A stretch of DNA of 64,000 bases from Chinchilla lanigera (lineage: Eukaryota; Chordata; Mammalia; Rodentia; Chinchillidae): NCBI RefSeq assembly GCF_000276665.1, contig NW_004955459.1, positions 11,696,627 through 11,760,626 on the forward strand. The letters run 5' to 3'. The position numbers were made by a program, and so were the translations under genes. The notes under the pieces were generated by a model. That model saw nothing but the letters and a program-made list of their open reading frames with translations. It searched no databases and was not told the origin of the DNA. Position 1 is the first letter of the stretch. Each line of letters begins with the position of its first letter. Below are positions 27,101 through 39,100 of the stretch, piece after piece.

Positions 27101-30100
27101 GAAGATTATAGGAATCCCTTTGATTGTGTTTTCTAATCTCACACTTTATTCATAGCTTATTAACTGAGGGTCCCTGTGCTTAGTAGGATGTGAGAATTAA
27201 GTGTGACCTGATGGCTTATGGATCACACCTCCCTCACCCTTAGATAAAGGGGACCTTGAAGCTCGGAAGGGAAGAAGACACTTCTCCAAGCCAACCAGCA
27301 GCTTGGAGGTCCCATGCTGGGCCTGGCACTCTCCACTGACTGCTCTGGGCTGTGCTGGACACTGCCGCATCCAGTGGTGAGACCCAGACCTCGGGAGGAC
27401 TTCTTCACTCATTTCAGCCTGGCCATGTAGCTTCACGTCCCTGTGGGAACGTGCCTGGTGACCAGCACAGCCAGCATTTTAGTTGTGTCTTGCACCATGA
27501 CCGCACAGTCTGTCTTTACAATTGCTTTTCAAACTTCAAACTTTTGAGGCATGAATCATCAGTTCAGCCAGCCTCTGAGTTTACACAGATCACCAACTTT
27601 CAGGATTACCTCATCTTAGTACATCTTGTTACAGGGGATCTTACATTCAGAAAGAGCTACAGTTTAGCTTGTTAGGGTTTAATGGACAGACATTGAAGAA
27701 CAGTTTAGAACCTGGAGCTCAGTGTATGGGCTTTTTGCTTTCTGTTCTCTCTTTACACATGCTGAGTGAGCATCAAGATATTTCTTAGCTCCACTGTTCT
27801 TCCCACCTCTCACACCCTTCCTGCATTAAGCTCTCAGCTTCCATCCTGTTTGCCTTTGTCAGGAAAGATATTGATTGTGCTTTCATGCTTTCAGACTCTC
27901 TCCAACGGAGGGTCGGATGGTGTGCTAACCTCTGTGATGACTCACAATGTAAGTACCTGCTCATTCTCAATATTATACTCAGAATGTGTGGCAGCTGGCT
28001 TCCCATTCTCTCAGTAGTTCCTCGTGCCTGCTTCAATAGTCTCCTCAGCCACCTCCTCATCTGTTGGGCTTTTAGGGGCACTGTACCTTTCTACAGACCT
28101 GGCTCCTCCAATGGAGACGGCCTCACCAAGGATGACCCTAATGCTCACCATTCTGGTGAGTTTTCTTCCAATCCAGGGTGCGAGCATTTTGTCTTCATAA
28201 CTGAGAAGGGGAGGCTGCGCTGGTCTGTCTGTAGTAAACCTCCAGGAAAAAAAGGAAGAGGATGAGGAAAGAAAAGAAAAGGCAGGAAAGCTCTAAGTGT
28301 TGTCTTATTCAAGGTGCCTCTTCATAACCTGCCAGGAGAATAGGCCTTGGGACCCCTACAGTGAAATCTCTTGGAGGTTGGCTACAATGGAGCCCTGTGG
28401 AAGACTGTGTGTGTGTGTGTGTGTGCGCGCGCGCGCGCGCCCGTGCGCTCCTGCACGTGTGTGTAAATGCATGCAGGCTGGGGACAAGGGCACCTCTGAC
28501 CTGTTCTGTAACTTTCTCTGAAGCAACAAAGCTTCCAGCCATGACTGTATCGGTGCAGTGCAGGAATAATGTCTCTTCTCCATATAAGTACTCTCCAGTG
28601 GGACATTGTAGAGTGATGGAAATGTTCTGTGTCTGCACTCATAATCACCAACTATATGTGGCTACTATATGTGGCTACCAAGCACTTGAAATGTGTGTTA
28701 CAACTGAAAAACTGAAGTTCGAAAAAATTTTAGTTCATGTAAATTTATTTATTTTGTCTTTTTAAGACAGGGTCTCACTATGCAGTTCAGGCTAGCCTTG
28801 AGCTCACTTTGTAGCCCAGACTGTAGCCTGAACTCTCAGTGATCCTCCTGCCTCAGCCTCCCAAGTGCTGGGCTAACAGGCGTGTGCCACTATGCCCGGC
28901 AGTTCATGTAAATTTTTTTTTTTTTTTGGTACTGGGAATTGAACTCAGGACGTTGCACTTGCCGGGGAGGCACTTGTGCCACTGAGCTAAATCCCCAGCC
29001 CCGTTCACGTAAATTTAAATAGCTGTATGGCTAGTGGCTATTATATTGGACAAAAAACAGAAATCCAGCATCATTTTCAGAGTCATGAAAAAATTCTAAC
29101 TGCCGTATCATCATTACAGACCTTTTTTTTTTGGTGTGAAGGAAGGGTACATAGGTATGAAAGTTACTTCACTTAACACTGAATTCAGCAAAGAACTCTG
29201 ACCAAGGAGGAATTGTTACAACGTACTGTAAAACAGGTATACAAGGTCTCACATGAAAATAGACCTTGAATTTGATGATTTCATGAAAGAAATTTGAGGT
29301 GTTAAGATGGGGAACATACAATAATAGTCATTTTCCAAAGACTGCATGAAAAAATAAAGGTTTCCATTCCCAGATAATAATGTTTTTTTTTTTCAATTTT
29401 TAGGAAGACCTAGACAGGCGGTATAATATGGAGAAAGAGAAACTTTACAAGATCCGTTTACTACAGGTGAGTAAAAGCAAGAACAAACAATACACAGATG
29501 CATCTTAACTAGGTGTCAATGTCCTGTTACACAACTAAGAAGTCTCAGTGTGTAAGAACTAGCGAGAATAGCTAATGAGGCTTCTGTCACTCCATGATTT
29601 AAGATGTTGGTGAGAGCATCTCACATTGCTGTTACTTTCACCATCGCTAGTTTGAATTGAACTCTACCCTGGTGGAAGGTAAATATTAGGCTTGTTTTCC
29701 TTATAAAAAAATTAACTCCAATAGAGTAAATACTTGTCCCAAATCAATAAGTACGCTTCTATCCAACTAGAAGAAAGCTGCAATAAAACTAATAGCTTGT
29801 TGAAAGCCTGTGTCAGGCAGTGGCAGGGAGATGCATAAAATATGTTGCCAGGGTAGAGTGAGGAGTTGCATGTGATGGAACTTAGCATTTGAATGGAAAA
29901 AGAGGAGCCACTGATGATGTAGAAGTTTCTGACACAATGTAGATACTTGTACTGAGCAAAAGCATAGTAGAAATAAGAATGGAAATATGAATAGGAATGT
30001 TAATGAGATGTATGTAGGGGCTGCAACCAAGTAGAAATACCCAAGAAGTGATTGGTTGTTGGGTCCAACGCACAGAATTGTTTGGGTTGGAGATTTGGGT

Positions 30101-33100
30101 TCCCACACTGTGTAGATGAAAGCTGAAGCTTGTGCAAATGTAGATGGGCACTAAACCCTGATGAGCACATGTCAGGACAATGTGAGGAAAAAAAGAGGAG
30201 TTTGCTAATGTGGATGAGACCAGACTCTGACTGGTAGGAAATGAAAGCAGCTTCCAGAAGCTGAGCAGAGCTCCATGGAAAGGGTAGGAAGTGCTGTTGC
30301 TAGTCGGGAGAACTAGAAGTGGAGAATCATCCTTTGGGTGTGTAGCTGAGAAGGGCTACACCGACTGTCAGGAGTAGCTCAGTGGCCAGTGGCCACTGGG
30401 GAGAAGCCCAGTTTCGGTGCTTGAACTATGCCTGGAGGGGGTGGTAGAAGTTCTGCATGGCTGTCAGTGCGGTTGCTGTGAAAAGGAAGAGCAAGATTGC
30501 AGGCTGAAGGTGATATTTAAGGAAGGACATTTTTAAAAAAGTGAAGGACTTGAGCATATTTAAATGTTAATGAGGAACCAGTAGGGAGGGTAAGATTAGG
30601 TTAGATAGGTAGATAGTGAAACAAAGGTTATACATACAGTACAAAAAGTAAATAGCTGTATTATGGGGGAGTGTCAGCAATTGAAAGGATTAAACCCAAG
30701 GCCTTTGCACTGAGCTCCAGCTCCAGCTCTTCTATTTTTTTAATAGTTTTGAGTTAGGGCCTCACTAAATTGCATAAGCTGGGCTCTAACTTGCAGTTTT
30801 CTGCCTCCTAGAAAATAGTCGTATCTTATGATTCCTAAGGGAAAATCCGCCATCAGTTCTTGTGGACAAACCTAAAGTAAGGTCCCCACAGCTCTGGTCA
30901 GAGGGAAGCATGTGTTTCTCCTATGGCCCAGCCGTGTTCCTCATGAGAGGTCCGTGGTCCTCTTGCTTGGAGACATGTATTTCATAAGTGAATTAAAGGT
31001 TTGCATCTGCTGCTGGAGTTTAGCAGCCTGAGGAATGGGAGAAATGAAGGCACTGAAGAACGACAGCACTGAGAGCCCTCTGAGTCCTGAGACCATAAAT
31101 CTCAGGTGGTGAGAGCAGTATGTGCGCCGAGAGACTCATTCCCACAGCAGCAGTCGCCTGTGCACCCCATACTACACTGTCCTCCACATATAGTCAGTCA
31201 GTAGGGCAGTTTCTTCTACTACCTTCCATTCGGAGGTAGTAGAAGTATCTTAGAGCTTTTCAGTCAGACTGAGAAATTTGGACTGTATTATATGGAGGCA
31301 GCAGGGTGGCATAAATTCCTGCTATCTGGGAAGCACTACTTCTATTGCCAGCCCTTACCTGCCATTAGAGGAGCTCTTTGGGGCCTGGCGGCCTCTCTGA
31401 ATGGGAAGTCTATCCCATTTAGAATCTTTCCTTTCTGGTCTGTTACCGTGACGCTTACTGTGGTTCAGTTCATAGCACACCTCTCATATGGTAGAAAGTT
31501 AGAACATCAGTCAAAATCTCAGGTGGCACACTCAAGCCAAAGACAGAATTTTCTTCCTGCGTTGTAGGGCATGTGATTGAGCTCATGTGGGGTTGGGGCA
31601 ATATTTTAGCCCCCAGAAGATATATAAGGCCTTTTACCAAGTAGGTTGTTTCCCTCTCCCTTTTACCTTTAGGCTCGAAGAAATCGAGAAATAGCAATTT
31701 TGCATCGCAAGATTGATGAAGTGCCCAGCCGAGCTGAGTTAATACAGTATCAGAAGAGATTCATTGAACTCTACCGCCAGAGTAGGTGCCTTGACCATAC
31801 AAAATCTCAAGTCTGGGGAGAGACAGGAGGCCTGGGACTCTGTCTCACTTTAGCATGGTAGAGGACGGACCAGAGTGCAGACCACAGATGCCGCCCCAGA
31901 AAAGGGTTTCATCATCAGGCCACATTGGAATTCCAGGAACAGCACTGTGGCGCTGTCAGGCCAGTGCAGCTCTGCGAGTCGTGTGCTGAGCTAGTCCTCT
32001 TTCTGGTCAGCCACATGGGCTTCCTGAGAGCTCCCGCTCTATGTTCCTGCTTCACGTGAAGCACGGGTTTCCACTGACTGCTCCTTGCTGTAGACATTCT
32101 TGTTACTGCGACCTTGGAAGTATCATATTCACTCCATAATCCAGGGCCAGTCTCCCCTCATTCTGAATCAGTGACCACCTCTCATCAGGCTCAGAACAGC
32201 CATCAGAATTGCTGACCTTGGCTTCTCAGATGCCCTTCCTGGTTCAGGTTTGAGCATTTCCCTGCCTTGAGTTCAGGTTCCACTTCTTACATCTCACGTG
32301 GTGAGCAGCCTGAGCTTTCAGCCAGTCTTCAGACATGACTCACATGGTTAGAGACAGGGTATTGATATTGACAGTTTTCACCAGAAAGTAGTTTTTTGCC
32401 TTAACCTAAATCTTGACCATTAACTTTTCTTTTCCTGCTTGAAAGCTTTTAACAGTAGTAATACCTTGCATCCATATATTTCAAAGTGAATTCCACACAA
32501 TAAAGTCATTTGTTAAAGGCATCTTTACACCAAAGCCATTTTCAAGCAAACACCAATTTTTATTACTATTGTGAAATATCCTCAACTCCAACCCAGTTCT
32601 TGAGCCAAATGGGGGAATGGTGACTGGTTCATTTATGTCAGTGGTTTATGACTGACTGTGCAGTGCCATCACCTGGGTCCCACCTGCATGCATTCCCTTT
32701 TAATTGGTGCTGAGCCTTTAAAACTTTACAAGGTGATTGCGTTTGTACACCCTGAGGTTTCCCAGCCCAGATACACCTGAATCTGACATTATGCTTCACT
32801 GGTGAAAGAGTGTTGAGGTCAGTTTATTAACTGTTAGTACTCATGCACTGACTTCTTTCCATTTATAGTTTCAGCAGTACACAAAGAAACCAAGCAGTTC
32901 TTCACTTTATATAATACCCTGGATGACAAAAAGGTTTATTTGGAAAAAGAGGTAAGAACTTTTATGAAAAGAAAATAATTTAATGAGAAAAGCAGTTGAC
33001 TCCAGGAACTTCAAATGGACTTACGCCTGGATGGATACATTCAGTATAAGTAGATAAAGAGTGCCTTTTGTATGCCAAGGATTCATCACCAGAAAGTGCA

Positions 33101-36100
33101 GATTCTTGGGGGCTCCGTTGTCTGAGGTGAAGTGAGGCTGGTGGATGGCTTTTTTGTAGTGCTTGTGAGAAATGCCATCGTGAGAAGAGATACACTGTGA
33201 ACTCTGGAGCTGGGGAAATTAGAGTTTTCAAAGAAGGGAGGAACCTGCTGAATGAAGTGGTGGTAAGTGAGTGGTCTTTTATAGCTTAGGTGGAGAAAGT
33301 GGTTGTTTAGTCATCAGTGGCAGGCAAGGACATGAAAGAAAAAAATAAAATTCGGAGCAGAAAGAAAGAGTTGACATGGGAACTGGAACCTCCTCCATGT
33401 TACTCTGACCCCCCCACTCAGGTTAAAGCCACTCGTTATTTAGGGCTCCTTGTAGCAGATGCAGATGGTCAGGGCAGGATACACAGCTATGTTTAATGGT
33501 AAAGGACCGTCTGGATGGTCCTTACAACAGCACTGTGTAGTGAGGGGAGTGCAGCCTTGGGGCTGTATTTGAACTTCAGTTTGGCCTCATTTTCCTTACC
33601 TCTAAAATGAGGGTCACACTGCACATACTGATGCACATGAGGGTGATTATGATCAGAGAGAAAGACGAAATAGAAGATCCTTGCATATGGTAGTGTCTCA
33701 ATACGTATTAATTCCTATACGTCCCATACCTTAAGGCTGATAGACCTTTACCTACAATAATGAAAGCACTTTTGTAAGTACGTTAACATGTAAGAACAGT
33801 ATTACAGATGCACTTGCTACCTGAACTCAAATCACAGCATCTGTAATTTTTGTCACCTGTGTTGCCTTTTGTAAGTCAAATCAAACTTTTTGAGGAGGGG
33901 TTAAGTTTTATGTTTCTCTTTATCCAGGCCTTGCACAAGAAGTACATAACAGACATGTGATAAATGTTTGAATAAATAAGTACATTTGATGAAATTTGTG
34001 TCAGAACCGGGGGACAGCTCTGCCCCACACCCTGGACTTCCTCCCCAGGAGGCAAAGGCTTCCCAGCCCTCCCTTAGGGATGGGCTAGCTCCTTCTCAGA
34101 AGCCTTGAACTAAAGTTGTTATATTCTTCTAACAGTTATAGTACTGGTCAGGGATGGGGGAGACTGAACTGAGTTTTAAATTCTAAGCTATATTTACACA
34201 GAACTTGGCATTTGACAGGTATATTTTATTCTAGATGCATTTATGCCTGTGACAGTTTAGTGTAAAACCTCTCTTTGGAGTATTAAGGACAAGAATATTT
34301 TTTCCACATTGTAGACTGTGGAGCTGAAATTCACGTATGGAACTGTTGAATAAATTTGCTGCCAGAGGAGTCTAGACTCGGAGCTCTTCTTGGGATATAT
34401 TGCTGGGATGCATCACTGAGGCTTCTACCGTGGGGACTAAGGAAGGCCCATGGAAATGGGGCCATGAAAGACGGATTCCCTCAGAGGCTGTCAGAACTAA
34501 CCAGGAGCAGGAGAATTCTGAGGAAGGGTCTAGGATAGGTACTGTGTTCTTAGTCTCTCTTGCAACTAACTCCCTCTGTGCCAGCAGCCCTGAAAACAAA
34601 GTGTGGTATTCGACAGTATAGAAACTGGCTGTAATAGTGGCTTTCCAAAGAGCTCTGGGATTAACTTAGCATCTGCTCAGCTGGCATTTAGGATCCTTCA
34701 AAGACCTTTCCTCCTATATCCTGTGGTAATGCATAATAGGAAAAGAAGTGTCCCATGAGTACATGGGTATTTCCTGGGGAAAACTGTGGGACTAAGAACA
34801 TGTTCCTCTATTCTTCCATGTTACTTTAATCTGCATAAATAAAGTATGTGCTCCTTTTGGAAACAGTATCTGGAGAGGAGGCAAGCTTCCTGTGATTGAG
34901 TGTGAGGATCTTTTAGTCTTTCACTTAAGAGTTTCATTTTTTTGTTTTTATTTCCCCAGATTAGTCTACTCAATTCAATTCATGAGAACTTCTCACAGTA
35001 AGTACTGTCCATCCTTCTTGTAAATACTCTGGTCAGCCCTGCCCTTTGTGTTCATCCACCTCGCATTCCCATACTGTGACCAAGAAAGGTAGACCCATGG
35101 TGTAATGCCAGGAATGTAATTCTGACACTTTCTCCCTGTCTGCTGAGGGCAGATGTATCTTGGCTTACATTCCTTGAGTTCTTGCAAAAATATAATGATT
35201 AGAGTAAATTTTTAAAACTCCAAGAAAGAACTCAGTTGAAAAGGTTAACTTCCAAATAATTTGACTTGCCTAGCTACTCTAATCTCTGTATATCCATTTG
35301 ATCTTGGTAAGGTCTGAGTAATACTCTCTGTTCCTGAGCTTTAAAATTTATATAATGAAAGCTGTATAACCTGTAAAAGATTTTTAAGCCTTGCAGTAGG
35401 TTTTATTTTTAAGTTATTGGACATTGTTTAAAGTACTTTGTTCAGATATGAATTATTTTCCTCCAAAAGTTGGATGGGAGGCCCATCTGTACCCAGATTA
35501 TATGAGTCTTCAAACATATCCCTGCTAGACCATCCCAGCCACCTTCCCAGCGGCCCAGGGCTGGCTCCCTAGATACCAGGTTTTCTTTCCGGCACAAACT
35601 TCTTCTGACCCTTGGCAGATGAGCAGGGACACATTAAGGATGAGACCTTTATGAATTACAAGTTGTAGGTTTTAATTAGATTTCTAATTAAAAACAAAAT
35701 CGTGACTACGCAGGTCCCTGGTAAGGTTTGGATTCAGTTAGCACCTTCCAGTCTTGTGGCATTTCTAACCCTGGAGCTTTATTTTCCTTTTCTGATAATT
35801 GAGAGAGCCAGCAATTTGAAGGTCTTTGTGAAGAGTTCTGTTCTGTCCACCATCCCCTTGGAAGAATTCTCAGTCCCTATATGTGCTTTTGTCCTCACTT
35901 TATAGAGCTGGAGGGGAGGAATAAATGTGTTGGCACATCAGGTAATCTACTATTTTAGCTGCTGCTTCTAGCAATAAGACTGAGGTGCTCAAGCCCTGGT
36001 GTTAGGAACACTAAGAACACTTGTACAAATCCTGAGCAGTGTCTTCGAATTCTCAGATTTTTAAAAACTAAACTGATGTCATGTTTTAAGTAGTACATGC

Positions 36101-39100
36101 CATAATTTAAGGTAAATAATATCTGTTTTTTATAGTCTTTTTTTAAAGAAACCACATATTGGTTAAGAAAGCTGTAAAATAGCGTAGGAAATAAAAGATT
36201 AATAGTTAGTAGACCAGGCTGATTTTCATGCCTTCTCAGAAGTTTAGAATTCTTAATTCCCTGGGCTCCAGGAGCTCCTATGTGTCCATTGTTCTTTGCA
36301 GAGGCCACCTACTCTTAGACCACAGTCTGGATATGGGGCTGCTTCCTTCTTTTCTCCCCTCTCCCTGTGTGCTGACTGTACCCCTGCTGTTCTTTCAGAG
36401 CCATGGCCTCTTCTGCTGCCCGGGATCAGTTTTTACGTCAGATGGAACAGATCGTAGAAGGAATTAAGCAAAGTAGGATGAAGGTCAGCTGACTTCTTTT
36501 CTGTATTACAACAGTTCTGTGGGGGTCGGTAAGTGGAGTGGAGTGTGTTTTCCATCCTGGCGACACTCCTTTGTCCCACGAGGTAACTGACTTTGCAGGA
36601 GTAAAACCTGCACAAGGCTGCCTGCACTGAGAGGTTCAAAGGCTGCTGTTGTCGGTGGCTCCCTCATATTGAACATCCATGGATCCTCCCATGTGAATAT
36701 TGCTACTCTATATTATAGCTGCTATATTATAGCATCTTTCCCCAGCTAGCTTCCTCTCTTGGCTAGTCATTTCTTCACTGGATCTCCTCTTCATGACATT
36801 CTTTCACTAGCGCTTCATTCTTTAAAAGTCTTGGGATCTAGAGCATTTTGGTTTTCAAGAACATCCCTATAAAAAAGGCAAATAATCAGTGAACTGATTT
36901 CTACTAGCGTGAGAGGAAATTGAACCTTAAAAGTCAGAAGAGAATGGAGAGGAGCCTTCAAGGGGTATAGCATCCCACAGAGCTTTGCAGGGCGCTACTG
37001 AGTCCTTACCTGTATAGAACCTAGTGTGGGCCCACTTTATCAATAGGAAGGTGGACTTGCTAACACCTTAAACTGATGTCATACACAGAGCTATAGTTTC
37101 CTACCATATTTCCACACAAATCCTAATGAGTACTTCTAAATATCTTTTGCTTTTGGTCCCATGGAAAAAAAGGTAACAGATTGTAATGGTCCTTAGACTA
37201 AACAGTAAAATCCTGTGGGGACTTAAAGTGTTTCATCTCATGGTCTTGACACACAGTGCTTCAGTGAGTTCAGTATGTAAACACATGAAAAAAAGAATTG
37301 CCTGTAGGTCCTGTCATTCTGAAAGAATCCTTCATAAGACAGGTTGCGTGTAACCTCATCTCATGAGGATGAGTTAAGGGTAAAAAGTGCTCCATATTTC
37401 TTTCCTTGTAGAAAAAATGTCATTAGTATTCTCATTAATTACTTCAATGAAATAATGTTAAAAGGAGAAGAAAATACATATCACTAGTGAAAGGCATAAT
37501 TGCTCCCACTAGTCAGCCACAAAAATGACAGCAAACATGAGTGAGCACTTGCCAGTTACATGTTAGGCAGGATAGAATAAATCGAGTCCTTTCTTGATGA
37601 TCTGGGGTATGAGGCAGATGGTACCTGACTGCCCACATTCCAGTGACAACCCAGATCTCTGTGGTGGGCAGTTTCTACACTGCTACTGCTTCTCCTCAGG
37701 GAGCTGTCCTTGATCCTGTGAAAAAACAGCAGGAATTTACTGGGCTTTGTTCCTTCTGTTACCCCTTCCTGTTCCAAGGGAAAAAAAAAGGCATGACCCC
37801 TTCATTCTCTCTACCTTCCCAGCCCCATGCTGTTGGCACCTCAGTGCTGGCCAGTGAAGGGCACTGCCATGGTGTCTCTGTCTCCTCCATGATGGTGACA
37901 CCTGTAGGTGAGGGGAATCAGGGCAAAGCAGGCTCTCTCAGGTCTGTGTCCTCTGGCTGATCTAGCACTTGCCCTGTGGTGGGCACTCAGGAACTATTTG
38001 TTGAATGAGTGAATTCATTCAGTGAACTTTAAAAGCAGTACTAAAATAGGGTTCCATATAGGGTTTCAATATTTATTGGCACGTGGCGTGGAATCAGCTG
38101 GTCTCCTTTGAGCAGCAGCATTCATTTGAATGGATGTCATGTTGGTTTAAAAGAAAAAGAAAAGAAAAACATAACCTTCCCTCTAATGGTGCCATGATGG
38201 GTTTTATTCCCATGGATGTGACAGGTGAGTCTGTGTCCTCCCAAAAACAGATTCACCCCAGAATTGGTGGGTTCAGGCTGGAACAGGAGTGTAGACTACC
38301 ACTGGGTATAGGTGATAGGACAGGTGTATATGTTCTATCTGAGGACTTTGAGCAAAGAGGGAATCATGTTAGTAGGACTTTAGACATTACCCGGAGGAAG
38401 TATAATCTCTGGATCTCGGGAATACCATGAGTAAGTGCTCAGCAAAAGAGCCCTGGAGTTCCTGAGCTGGGTAAGAAGAGGTGATGAGTAAGAGGTAGGA
38501 ATGGTTTGAAAAGGTAAAGGGGTATTAACTAAGGCGAATATGAAAATATTCAGAAATGCAGAATGAGAGAAAGGTCCTGTTCTGAAAAGGGGAGACTATT
38601 ATGCTCTCTGTTGCATTAAATGTTAAGAAAAGTTGCCTTGATGGAATAGCTACTAAGAACCAAATTATGTGTCATTTGCTTAACATTTAATAGCACGTGT
38701 TCTTCATAGCAAAACCTGTGATCTAGGTATAAAATGCTGATTTTACAGCTAAGGAGGACCTGTTGCTCAGAAATTGAAATAGTCTATCCACGATCTATAG
38801 AATAGAACAGCTATGATTTGTACCCTATCCTCTGGCCTCAAGTTCATACCCTTACTACACTGCCACACTCTCTTGTAGTGAGTCCTGGATAAATTCATAA
38901 CTCAAGTGCATTGTTCTCATCACTAGAACATAGTTGATCATGAACAAATTTTTGCTAAAGCACTGAGAAAAAAGGAGAGGCCTGGGCTAGAGCCACCTAT
39001 TGTGTTAAATAAGAGGGAGGGACCTGGCTGTGAGGCCCTACCTCAGGAAATGTCTGGTGGCTTGGGGAACTGGGGTCCATAGAGGAACAGCAGGGGGAGT

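Larger units (their letters stand above)
24340..27894. other. Three CCDC93 introns around exons 25525 and 26469
   Basis: These introns (24340-25524, 25607-26468 and 26535-27894) contain mostly unique sequence with short TC and T runs. I see no clear SINE or LTR in them. Confidence 0.6.
27949..29403. other. CCDC93 intron with Z-DNA-type repeat and stacked SINEs
   Basis: It contains the (TG)n(CG)n tract at 28406-28441 and a B1/ID pair inserted in series (28747-29002). Confidence 0.75.
29467..36398. other. Four CCDC93 introns between exons 29404 and 36399
   Basis: These introns (29467-31672, 31782-32868, 32952-34959 and 34998-36398) hold an ID/B1 composite (30680-30825), a perfect 12-bp hairpin (31213-31245) and one MIR (33535-33710). 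The rest is unique intronic sequence. Confidence 0.6.

Noticed and set aside
31225..31250. let-7-like microRNA
   Set aside because: The stem has only 12 pairs and the match to let-7 stops after nine to ten bases, so no microRNA gene is called.
38083..38430. Open frame of 115 codons in a CCDC93 intron
   Set aside because: There is no known domain, no splice context and ordinary intronic composition; it is most likely chance.
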